From Albula goreensis (taxonomy: Eukaryota; Chordata; Actinopteri; Albuliformes; Albulidae): a DNA stretch of 64,000 nt. A program made the translations under genes and the position numbers. Positions 50,401-60,200 of the stretch are shown in pieces (position 1 is the stretch's first letter; the number at the start of each line of letters is the position of its first letter). The stretch is from positions 15,026,628-15,090,627 of the forward strand of contig CM040758.1 in NCBI GenBank assembly GCA_022829145.1. The letters run 5' to 3'. The notes under the pieces are model-generated. The model made no database searches and was not told where the DNA came from. It worked only from the letters and a program-made list of their open reading frames with translations.

Positions 50401-51920
50401 GGAACAGTGACCCCAAGTGGATTTGCACAGCCTGAGGGGGACGCAGGAAGGAGTCATGGAACAAAAAACCATACAACACAAACTGAACTCCACAAGATGC
50501 ATCAGCCAAACCTGCAGGCTCCACGGTCTGCCCCAGAGCAGCCTAAGATCATAAAGTGTTTAAGTGAACAGGAAGAGTTTATTTCCTCAAACCAATCATG
50601 GGATAAAACAATACCAAGCTAACCAATTTTTCTTCATATACTGAACAATTATTTAAACTTTTTAACTGTGTGTTGCTTTCATATCAATTGTACGTACAAT
50701 AGTTTTTGCTTAAATATGCGTTACAACTTATATTTTTGACATATTCAAAATATTCAAAAAAGGTCAGAACTCAATATCATATTACAAAGTATGAAATAAG
50801 GACCTTATTGCTGATAAATCATTATGATTTCATCTGCTGTTGAAATTGAGCAGAAATGGTTGCATGCATGGGTTGGAAATTCCTTCCTTGAACTTATTAT
50901 CCACAGTCAGAGCCCTTGAACAAACAACTGAGGCCTGAGAACTTCTTTCATCTAGACTGTAATGTGTTGTGTGCTTAACACAAGCATTATGCTTTTGCTT
51001 TTCATGCAACATTTTTCTTTATGTGACCACCAAACTCCAGCTATGAAACAGCTGAATAAAAAAAGCAAACAGAAACATTTGGTTAACTTTGTGACCATGC
51101 ACACTGCAAAACAAATGGAAGTCAGCATGACATGCTGAAGATGTACTCTTCCTTGAATACAATAATTTGCTGAATAGTATGAAACATTAAATGCTATCTA
51201 GACTCTACATCCCAGAGTCTATATGCTCAACATGTAATTATAAACCAGGAAAACATTTTTTGATACGAGGTGTCTGCAAGTTTATTGGTGCTCTCAGCTT
51301 TCATAGGGTGGATTTTGCTGACCAACAAAAGTTTGTCCATGACTTCCTGCATTACAGAAGATCCAGCCCAGAATTTTATTGCTCTTTATATCTTTTTCAA
51401 AGTGGAGTCCTGTCTTCCTGAGATCACGATTAGTCAGAAGTAGTGACTGAGTGACTGACCATTGGTTTATTAGCAAAGAACATCTCCAAAGCTTGGTAGC
51501 CTTAAGCCACATAGGATACATTAGTTTGTCAGGCTCACGGTTATAATAACAGAAGCAGATACTGGGGGTGAGTGGGTGGGGGTGGGGCTTGACTCACCCC
51601 TGCCAGAGGTACTCATCGTTTCCCAGCTCCTGCCACACGCAGGACGCCAGGCACAGGTCAGTGGCATTCAGGTAGGACAGGATGGTGATGCCCAGCTCTG
51701 GGGGGAGCATCTCCAGGTCGATGAAACCTCGCTCCTCCTTACCCTTGCGGGCCCGGAGCAGCTGGTAGATGTCTGTACCGCTCTGGCAGTGGCGACGGTG
51801 GTTGAGGTTGTCGGCGGAGGCGGCCATCCTCCGGCCGCGCTCCCGGGGGAGGTAGCACTGTTCACCGTACTCCTGCTGCAGCTGCTGGTTCCGAGCAACC
51901 CTCCAAAGACCTTGACCCAT
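47259..51920 (-). CDS. fbxo8: FBXO8, F-box only protein 8 (complete coding region, 5 coding exons)
   Basis: Joining five exons (51920-51598, 50431-50305, 49800-49682, 49022-48826, 47446-47259) gives 954 nt, that is 317 codons plus TAA. Every junction has GT/AG ends and keeps frame. The human protein is about 319 residues. An F-box (about residues 67-111, with LPPEL at 72-76 and a CVWQEL motif) is followed by a Sec7-like domain (about 146-280, containing HAPEERGEYLE and FCACNP). F-box proteins recruit substrates to SCF (SKP1-CUL1) ubiquitin ligases. FBXO8 is reported to act on the small GTPase ARF6 through its Sec7-like part. Aligned by eye with ARF exchange factors, the PGE of the catalytic loop reads PEE here, so Glu224 occupies the glutamic-finger position. 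The protein starts MGQGLW; Gly2 is present but residue 6 is Trp, so the usual myristoylation signal is incomplete. It is transcribed divergently from CEP44. I am very confident of the identity. Confidence 0.97.
48826..49022 (-). CDS. fbxo8: FBXO8 coding exon 4 (Sec7-like core with the glutamic-finger position)
   Basis: The exon is 197 nt, with acceptor tgtgcag|GAGGG and donor CCAG|GTGTGT. It encodes residues 191-255 including NALRDFF, HIHAPEERGEYLE and FSHRFCACNP. It aligns with the Sec7 stretch whose usual form is FRLPGEAQKID...YCLCNP, and Glu224 falls at the catalytic glutamate. Confidence 0.96.
49682..49800 (-). CDS. fbxo8: FBXO8 coding exon 3 (start of Sec7-like domain)
   Basis: The exon is 119 nt, with acceptor cttccctag|GGT and donor GAAAG|GTATAC. 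It encodes residues 151-189 plus two bases of Arg190, with the motifs GYFMSKGIL, KEVAKFIF and LRIYLDE. This is the beginning of the Sec7-like fold. Confidence 0.96.
50305..50431 (-). CDS. fbxo8: FBXO8 coding exon 2 (end of F-box and linker)
   Basis: The exon is 127 nt, with acceptor ccccctcag|G and donor GAG|GTAAAT. It encodes residues 108 (last base) to 150, including LCKSTWGHCSIYN and LYMQLDEGSLTFNANP, both highly characteristic of FBXO8. It ends in phase 0. Confidence 0.96.
51598..51920 (-). CDS. fbxo8: FBXO8 coding exon 1 (start codon, N-terminus and F-box)
   Basis: The ATG is the complement of 51918-51920. A pyrimidine-rich acceptor ending in ctctgcag lies directly upstream of it, so the exon either begins at the ATG or a few bases before it (an alternative AG lies 8 nt upstream). 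The frame stays open further upstream, but that extension lies in the intron. The exon encodes residues 1-107 plus two bases of Gly108, including the F-box core LPPEL and the YLNATDLC stretch. The donor reads CAGGG|GTGAGTC. Codon use is GC-rich compared with the flanking introns. Confidence 0.96.
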
Positions 51921-54900
51921 CTGCAGAGCTGAGAGACACCTGACCATCAGAGGACCTCTCAAAGAACCATGAACTGTGTGAGCAGTTGTGTAGACACCTG
52001 ACAATTATAAGATCATAAGATCTAAATGGTCTCCCATTGTAAGGGGAGACGTGTGCCCTTCTCATGGAGTTCAATGTCAGACTGGGAATGTACCCCATCA
52101 AAACTGTCAAAGAGTGGAACTTAACCATAAACACAATTTAACTGCCTGAAGGAGAACCCATACTGCAATGGCCAGACTGCCAGATGATAAACCATGGTTT
52201 AAATACTTAAAAAAGGAATTTTTAAAACGCTTTATCCCATTTTCTGAATTTTAAAATGCTTTATTCCTTTGGCCAAATTTTGTTAACAAACCTTGGTTTT
52301 TGTACCATTCTTATGCACTTTGCCTTGTAAGTCGCTCTGGATAAGAGCATCTAACAAATGTGGTTAATGTAATGTAATGGTCATTGCTGCAACCTCTGCC
52401 ATCTAGTAGAGTGCAGACAAGCATGCACTCCCTGTTAAAGACATAACGTAAACTGCTGTGCCTTTTCACACTGCATTCCACAAGCTGAGTCTGCACAGAC
52501 CCCAGATGGAGGAAGCACCATCATCATTTGTAGCATATGCAGGCAGACGACTGACTAATGACAGGCACCATACTGACCATCAGGGGTCAGTAGTGAGAGC
52601 TGACTCAAAACAACTCTGGAAAATCAAGCCCTCCCTCCCTGGGTGACACTAAGGACAACTGTGTGTCATCCAGTCAGTCTGTGAGTTACATCTGCTCTGG
52701 CACGCACCAGATTCAGTGCCATACTGTGGAGTCAATCCATTCACTGAAGCACTGCCATATTATATGAGCCAGACAGCAGCCCCTGTAAAAAGTGGAATCT
52801 TATCTATCCTACGCCTATCTAACACTCAAGGGAATCTGCTCTCACACAGCCCAACAATCATACAGAGTGTGCAGCACTGTTTTCTGACTATAGGCGTAAG
52901 TGAGGAAAAAACCGAGTCTGGGAGAGACCAGGATTCTCAGAGATTCACCTCTTGTAAAGCAATCCACAGCACAGGATCAACACTGACAAGGTAGGAGAAC
53001 CAAGAGATTTATCACTTCATAAGGGGCAGTGCTTATCGTAATGGGCAAAGCTTATCATAATGAGTGTCTCATTACGTCCACATTTCCTCCTCCAGCCTAA
53101 CTGAGATTGTTAGATTGGAGAATGTTGAATAATCTCACTACATCATCCATAACCAATGCTGGCTGAGTGAGTCACCACAGGCACATGCACTGTAGTTCAG
53201 AGCCCTGCTGACTGGAGTGCACGGATTGATCTGATGTTTCCAATTAAGGAGAGGCCCCATTCATGAAAAAGGGACTTGTGCTTTGCGGAAGGCACTCTCC
53301 ATATAGTACAGAGGTAAGCAGTATTAACTCCGCTCCTTAATCATGGAAGAAGTTGATCCTTGAGTTTGACCGTGACTGGGAAACAAAAATGAGTCTGTGC
53401 TTTTGCACTAGGATGTATGTAACACATTCACAAGAGAACATATTAAACAGGGGTCATGCATCACATCTCACAATACTTTGTTCTGTACATTTAGTAAAGA
53501 AGAATGTAAGAGGCAGAGTTAAGGTTTGTGTGCTAGGGGCTGGGTCAGTGCTACACAATGGGATCCTTCAATGAAAGTCCACTCGGATGTAAGATGAACA
53601 ATGCGATTGTTTATTCTCAGTTGACATACTCAAGTGATTTTGGAATGGTACCCCATGCTCCATCATTAGTCATTCACTGCTCTTGACTTCAGCATTCTCA
53701 GCCAAAGCACATGTCACTGACATTTAAATGTCAACTGGCACTCTTACAATTAAAATAAGAGGTAACTGAGGATAATATAATAGTTTTTGGTGCATCTGTC
53801 AAAAATGTTTTAATGACCACTTTTATTATAAACTGTACTGAACTAGTGGATGCAAATACTATGTTATATTAAATATACATAGAGAAAGATGATAGATATG
53901 CACTTTTTTCAGGATTTTTCCATTTCCAGGAATTACAGTACTTACATATTCAGCACTGATATTTGAACCTACTGGTAAATGAGTCACAGAGGAGTAGACT
54001 ATTTACACATGAATTTCTAAAGAAGAAAAAAAAACACAAACATAATACCACTCACTATTAAAACTGATACTGTATTTCCGTAATTAGGTCAAACATTTCC
54101 AGTGGCTATAAGTTGTACCATTAGAGGAGCATTGGCTGGTCAGGCTCATAACAGTTCATTTAATTAATACTGATTGCTTATATGACATTGCTGATGTCAA
54201 TTAAAATAATAACTGAAACAGAATGCCTTTTAAGTATAGACTATATTGTCTTCAGTGTCTTTCTTGTTTAGTTTAGCCTAAACCATTTTGGCCCACCTCT
54301 GTTTAATGCATATGATGAGCCGTTTGCCTCTCCTAGCAAAGTACAGACAGCAGGCAGTAGATTTATACTCAGCTCACTAATCCTCTTAGTGATATACATT
54401 AAAACCTTTCATGAAAAACTCAAAGGCTTCATATAATCATCACTTCTCTGTCTGAGCTGCTCTTACTGGTATTATGGCACCTTTGAATTGTTCAGTTAGG
54501 TTTTCAGTCCTCCCCACTGCCTTGAATATGAATTACCCATGCTGGAATTCCCCCACATGATCTCAGTTCTTTTTCATGTAATGTGGGCGTGTTAGCTGTA
54601 ATGTTGCTGTAATGCCATTCTACTGGTTGTTCAACATTTTCTACAGGGGTTGGGCCTGACATACTTATTATTGATGGCATACTCCTTAAGCAAAAAGAAA
54701 AAACTCCAGTATTTTTAAAATAAACTTGTTAAAATGTAAATATGGCTGTGTTCTCGTTCAGAGATATAAAATCTATTAGTGTTACACTCCACTGCCCCCT
54801 AGCTTTGCTGGGCAGTAGCTCCAATATCATGGAAGTTAAAATTATGCAAAATTAATATAATTACGTTTTCATCCATGGATGACTATCTGGTCTTAAAAAC

Positions 54901-56002
54901 AAATTATGGTGAACATCAAGGATAACATACAGGATAACCTAAAAAGTCTGCTTTTAAAGCATGTATAAGGAATGACATATACACAGTGTAGCAAATAATC
55001 TGTCCAGCACATTTAGAGTGATTAGAATGCACTGTTTTTCAGTTCCTTTTTTATACTATACAATGTGAACTGGGATTGCAAATTACCCCTAACACGTAAA
55101 AAATGTAAGGCACTGATCTCAAGTGTACGCGAGAGGCAATTTCAGAGCATATTGTCCTGCAAGCAATTCCTCAAAACCTGCAGTGTACGGTATTCTTCAC
55201 AGTGTATGTACCCACAGAGTTCAATTTACGTGTGGTAACGCTGTAGACTATTCTGTGTTGGTATTAATCGGCGGCAGAAGTTTAGGAATAAACAAGAACA
55301 CCACACCAAGCTATGCAACAGCGCGAAAACAAGCACAATGCTTTCACTATTATATTACAGAATGTTGCAAAAAAGAGAAAACAAAAGCCTTTGCATGGCA
55401 GGCCTATACCACAGAGATATTTATCTGTCCAGGAACTGAACTTGTGCACAGTAAATAAGGGGACACTACCAGCATAAGCTTTAATGAACAGTATGGTGGC
55501 AATATGAAAGCAGAAAAACACATGGGTCAAAATAAATATCCCAAGAGCTCCGTATGTAGTTAAATCAACAATGTCGCCACAACCTAGAATTTAAAACATT
55601 TTGTTGTAACCAAAAGGCTGTTGCTGACAAACAAAAGACTTGGACCTCAGAAGCTGGTCTGAGTTATGACATCTTATGTTTTCAATTGTCAGCAATCAGC
55701 CAAACATGTTAGATGTCACATATTTCATGAATATGTCGTCCAGCGTAAATAAAACTCCACGAAATGGGATAAACACTACGATTTAAGTTTTGTTAGCTAA
55801 GCTAATCTTCCAGAACAGTTGAGGAACATATTTCCTCATCAAGCTTGGCTGATGCACAACACCCGCCTATCCCTGAACGGATTGGTTATAACATGCCCTG
55901 GATTTACAAACAAGAACTAGGATTGGATCAGTCGAGTGACATTTCAAAATGATCAGCAACCCTAGCTAGATTGATTTTGTTACCAAAACCAGCGCCACCT
56001 AC
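51921..56002 (-). other. fbxo8: FBXO8 first intron
   Basis: This intron of about 4 kb lies between the probable non-coding first exon and the ATG exon. It contains a SINE/LINE 3' tail at 52316-52378 and a weak CTCF-like match (complement of ctgccccctag) near 54790. Short open frames here do not resemble known proteins. Confidence 0.6.
52316..52378 (+). mobile_element. 3' tail of a fish SINE/LINE (truncated copy)
   Basis: The sequence ttgtaagtcgctctggat followed by aagagcatctaacaaatg is the widespread 3' end of teleost tRNA-SINEs and their partner LINEs, ending in a short taatg repeat (gttaatgtaatgtaatgg). No head is recognisable upstream. It lies in the FBXO8 first intron. Confidence 0.75.
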
Positions 56003-56290
56003 CTGTTTTAATGAAATAATTCTACCGCCGCCGCGACGACACAGTGAAGCCCAACAACAACTTTTGCAGGAATAGTTCTGCTGCCTTTACTGATTTGAAG
56101 AATCACTCATCTCAGCTGAATGAAGGATCAAAGGGACCCCAGCCACCTCCGCTCGGGATAAAGGCCACACAACGACGCCAAGGCTTAAATCAGTCCTCTT
56201 TAGACCTTCTCCTTCTCTTTCTCCACCTCCAGCCTCATCCTCATATCGCACGTACTGTTGCCGACGTCTCTTGTTGTTGGTGGAAATGAC
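56003..56290 (-). other. fbxo8: Probable non-coding first exon of FBXO8
   Basis: The first coding exon of FBXO8 starts right behind an acceptor, so an upstream 5' UTR exon is needed. On the minus strand a near-consensus donor CAG|GTAGGT lies at 56003/56002, at the edge of a CpG-containing stretch (complement of ccgccgccgcgacgac). The upper boundary is only an estimate of the transcription start. The identification rests on position, donor quality and base composition. Confidence 0.55.
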
Positions 56291-56600
56291 GTAGCTTCAA
56301 AGCTGAGCAAATTTCCGGTACAGTTTCTTGGAGGACATTCATTTATTGTTGTAAAACATAATATATTTTTATTTGCGATGCGCATTGAAGTATTTTTGAC
56401 GCTTTATTTCTGATTAAATCTGGTCGTAATTTTTCAGTCAGTGTTTAATCGGTCTGTCTTGTTTTAAAGGAATATTTCTATTCATTGAATGTGCTACTTC
56501 AAACCTACAGATTATATACTGCCAACCAATCGCGGCAATCACCTTTTTTAGCCGGCAAATACGAAATAGGACGTTCGCTAAGAGGACGATTTTTTACAAG
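56240..56600. promoter_or_regulatory. Candidate bidirectional FBXO8/CEP44 promoter
   Basis: This region lies between the divergent 5' ends of FBXO8 (minus) and CEP44 (plus). Visible motifs are a CRE half-site TGACGTA at 56287-56293, an ETS-like TTTCCGGTA at 56312-56320, and a CCAAT box at 56526-56530 followed by CGCGG. There is no clear TATA box at either end. This is the usual make-up of a housekeeping divergent promoter. Its activity is inferred. Confidence 0.5.
56540..56600 (+). other. cep44: Possible non-coding first exon of CEP44
   Basis: The coding part of CEP44 begins 27 nt inside an exon whose acceptor (ttttccctcag) is at 57107, so an upstream exon is expected. A good donor ACAAG|GTAACA ends at 56600, in the promoter-proximal region. 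The exon start shown is a guess. Confidence 0.4.
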
Positions 56601-56919
56601 GTAACAACAATGTCTGCTTCCATGTAAGGCAGCTATTTTCTTAATATATGTATTATTTTTTCAGTTGCTGAACTTGTTAATAAGGCAGGTGGGAACCCGT
56701 CTAACATGGTAGCTAACGCTGGCAACACTGCACCTAATACATCTCATGTTAGTTAACCTCAGTCGGCTCAGAGGTCCTAATGTCAATAACGTAATTTACA
56801 TGTACCATAGAAAAACTTTGCGATTGAATGGATTTACATTGTGCTTATATAATGTTAAATGTAACGTTGTTGGAACATAGCTTTTACTAGCTAGCTAACG
56901 GTAGATGGGTGGAATCAAC

Positions 56920-57056
56920 CAAGGTAATTTATTTAGCGATATCTACTCATTTAGCTACCGTAGTGTGGTCATCTATTCAAATGTTTGATTGAATAGAAGA
57001 CCACACTACCGGTCGAGCTAGCGAAATTAACTAGCTAATTCTCTCAAATTACCTTG
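56920..57056. repeat. Foldback (inverted-repeat) element, about 137 bp
   Basis: The inner arms 56960-56980 and 56989-57009 are 21 nt each and complementary with one mismatch (GTAGTGTGGTC.TCTATTCAA), around an 8-nt loop. The outer ends 56920-56930 (caaggtaattt) and 57046-57056 are an exact 11-bp inverted pair. The segments between also share tagct and ttag-like pieces in inverted order. This looks like a MITE-type palindromic element lying in the 5' transcribed region of CEP44, just upstream of the acceptor at 57107. The transposon family was not recognised. Confidence 0.75.
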
Positions 57057-57134
57057 AGCAAAAAACCAGTGACCGACTTGGAAATTGGGTGTGATCTTTT
57101 CCCTCAGAATTAATTAAGGTCAGCAGCCGTAACC

Positions 57135-57223
57135 ATGACAACTGGCGACTTGAGAGGATGCCTGCGGAAACTTGAACTTCATCTCAGATCCCTAAAGTAT
57201 CCTAAAGAAGTTGATTATAACGG
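57135..57223 (+). CDS. cep44: CEP44 coding exon 1
   Basis: The acceptor is at 57106-57107, followed by 27 nt of 5' UTR and an ATG in the good context aaccATGa. The exon encodes 29 codons plus two bases of Gly30 ([20 protein letters not shown] and so on). The donor is GG|GTAAGG. Confidence 0.92.
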
Positions 57224-60200
57224 GTAAGGGTTTTTATGTGTAACACGGGAGCACAGTGATCTACTTAATTGAACATTTTAAAGTAAAGAGCTACAGCAGA
57301 ATTTTATCTTTGGTGAAATATTTTTAAACAATCTTAATGCTATTTGGTTTTGGTAAGAAAAAAACGCAGTGGACACCTGCCCTCAAGGACAGGAGCTGTG
57401 CACCTCATTTCTGATGTTTCCAGATTTGTCTGACATAGAAAAGTTAGGAGGAGTTAACATTTTGAATGGATTAAATTACATTTTGAATGGATTAAATTAA
57501 AAATTGACAATGAATCAGTGCAATCCTAAATTGTACAAATATGAGCCATTTGTTAGATAATTAAGTATTCAAAGACAAAGCCTATTACAAGCCAAACATA
57601 TAAATATAAATGGATACAGCCTTTCATAAACCAGCTCTACCCTGCTCAGAGGCAATGAGAGGCAATTTACTGTTTTGCAGTTCCTTATGTAACCACATGG
57701 TAGCACAATTCTAATCGCTGAAACACTGTATTATTGTGTAATAATAAGATTGTGAAAGAACAGATTTTGAGCACAGCATAGTTGCTGTATTATATATTAT
57801 GACAGTGTTCTTGAGAATTCAGTGAGATGCAGCACTTAATATATGAACGTGAGTCAGTAATAATCTGTAATATAGCTCCACCGCTGAAACCCTCCAGCAA
57901 CAGAACTTCATCCTGACCCCCCCCTTTCAGACTATCACCTGTTTGGTCCACTCAAAGACACTTTAGGAGGCAGTCACTATGCCACAAACCAAGAAGCAAA
58001 GGAAGTGGTGCATTTCGGACTGATCTCAGCCAAAACTACTTTTTCTAACCACATGAAAAGCTCATGAAATGCTGGACCTAGTGTGTTTAGAAAGGAGGTG
58101 ACTAGGATGAAAAAGGTCTCTTTTTGATGTAGTGCATTTTATGAATATGCTGTGGATCATTATTTACTGTCCCTCATACTTTTTTGAAACAGGATTGATA
58201 TTTTGTGATGGTACTTTTGTTTAAATTATTGTCATTTTACACAAAACGGAGTCCTACTTTGAAAGATTTCTTGCCCTCATTTCATGGAAAGCACTTATGT
58301 TATCTGTTTTTGTAAGATACTAATTAATTGGCTGGATGAAAGAGGACCCCTAGCAGAGTGGTGTAACACGCTAAAAGGATGCATTTTTGTAGATGACAAA
58401 ATATTGATATTGGAATAACAGGAGCTCAGTCTATTGTCAGAGTCTATTTTAAATAAGAATAAAGCAGCCATTTGTAGTGTGACTTCATGAAAAGTGAGTG
58501 AATGCATATAGTTTAGATTGAGATGTATTGTGCCTGCTCAACAATCAAAATCTCCATGAAAGATGTGACTCTGCAATTTTAATAAAAGAGCTCCTGTTTT
58601 CCACGTTAATCCTGCCCAACTAGTTATGCACACAGTTTATTTTTAACAAGGTATATTATACTTTCACATCTGGTGTAAGTGTGTTTATAGTAATTTTTGA
58701 TGATGTCATTTTTTATTATGCTTTCCTCTCTAGCTTCTGTGGGTTGCTAGGACAGAGTTTTTAATGGCTTGGAATTTTTGGCAGCTTTTATAGTTTACTG
58801 TATCTTTGCCACTGAGTAAACCCAAAAAGATAAATAGCCTACCATTTTCTGTTACATTTTCTTTTTGTGGGCATGACTTGTATAAAATTAGAAAGAGCTA
58901 CAATAAAATAGCCCCATATAAATTGAATCCAAATAAATATTGTGCTGTTCTTGGAGAAAAAAAAAACAAAAGTTGAAAATTTTGTGGTTGAACTTGAAAA
59001 TTCATTGACACCACAAATCACAGAAATATTACACATAGCTTGTATCCTTCACACTATGTGTAAGCACAGCATATCACAGTACATCATGGTGTTTATGTCT
59101 TGCTTTTTTTGTATTATAAATCTCCATGTAGATAATCTCTGTAGTATCTGAATGTTGCCATCTTTGTGCTTGTGGGCATTTATGTTCACCTTTATTTTTA
59201 ATGTATTTATTTATTTTCTTTTTACTTTTGCTGCAGCCACAAATTGATTCCAGAATAGGAATATTTCTCTCTTTGAGAGAAATCTGATCTCTCCAACAAA
59301 AATGACATTTTTCTTGGGCAAGAGATGATCTCTCCTGGCCTGCTATGTTATGGTTTACATCCCTTTAAAATCATTTTCATTTGCAGTCAACCACAACAGT
59401 GTGTATGGTATGTAATTTATGAGACAATGTTCTGGCTCAGAGTCTAAACATCTTGACTTCTGTAAACAGCCAGTTTTAGCCTTTATACCATTTCATTTCT
59501 CATGTTTGTTTTGAAGTCTTGGGAGCAAAGGAGTGTCCGGGGTCCCTCCCATGCAGGACTGTTTTGTAAACAGGATTACATTAACCAGCTCCATGGTCTG
59601 AACGGACCCAAAAGCATAGATCAGAAGCACGCTAATGTGTTTGAAGTAAGATGCATCAAATGCAACATGCTTGAAAATGAAAAAAGTACATTTGGCTGAA
59701 ATATGGGGACGTTGTGAAAGGATAGCAGTTTTTTTCTGAAATGGTACACATAGGTCAGAGAAACTTTAAAACTTTTTTTCCCCCTCTAAAAGTATATGAA
59801 TAATCCATCAATATTAATGGGAATATTTGATGAGCTGAGTTTGGGTTTTAATGCTGGACGAGTTTCTGTGGAAGAGGAACTTTATATAATCTTATTAAAA
59901 ATCAATCACAGAGGTTTGGGACAGATTATGTATGAGTTTTTCTTTACTAATTGTACAACCAAAAAAGCTTGTTGGTAGTTGCACAATATTAAAATATTTT
60001 TTTCCAGTTTTTATATATGACTTTTAATAATTGTGATTTCTTAACTAAAGATGATGCATATGACTCCGGATTTGTATTTTTATCAGACATTTATTGTCAA
60101 AATTCCCTATGTCCACAAATCTGCATACACAAACATCATAGAAAGATGAATCGAATAGCTTAGATTTCAGCCAGCATTACTGTCTGTTAGCTCAATGGAT

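Noticed and set aside
54785-54805. CTCF site (complement of actgccccctagc)
   Set aside because: The GGGGGCAG core fits but the upstream CC of the motif is missing, so it is too weak to list as a feature.
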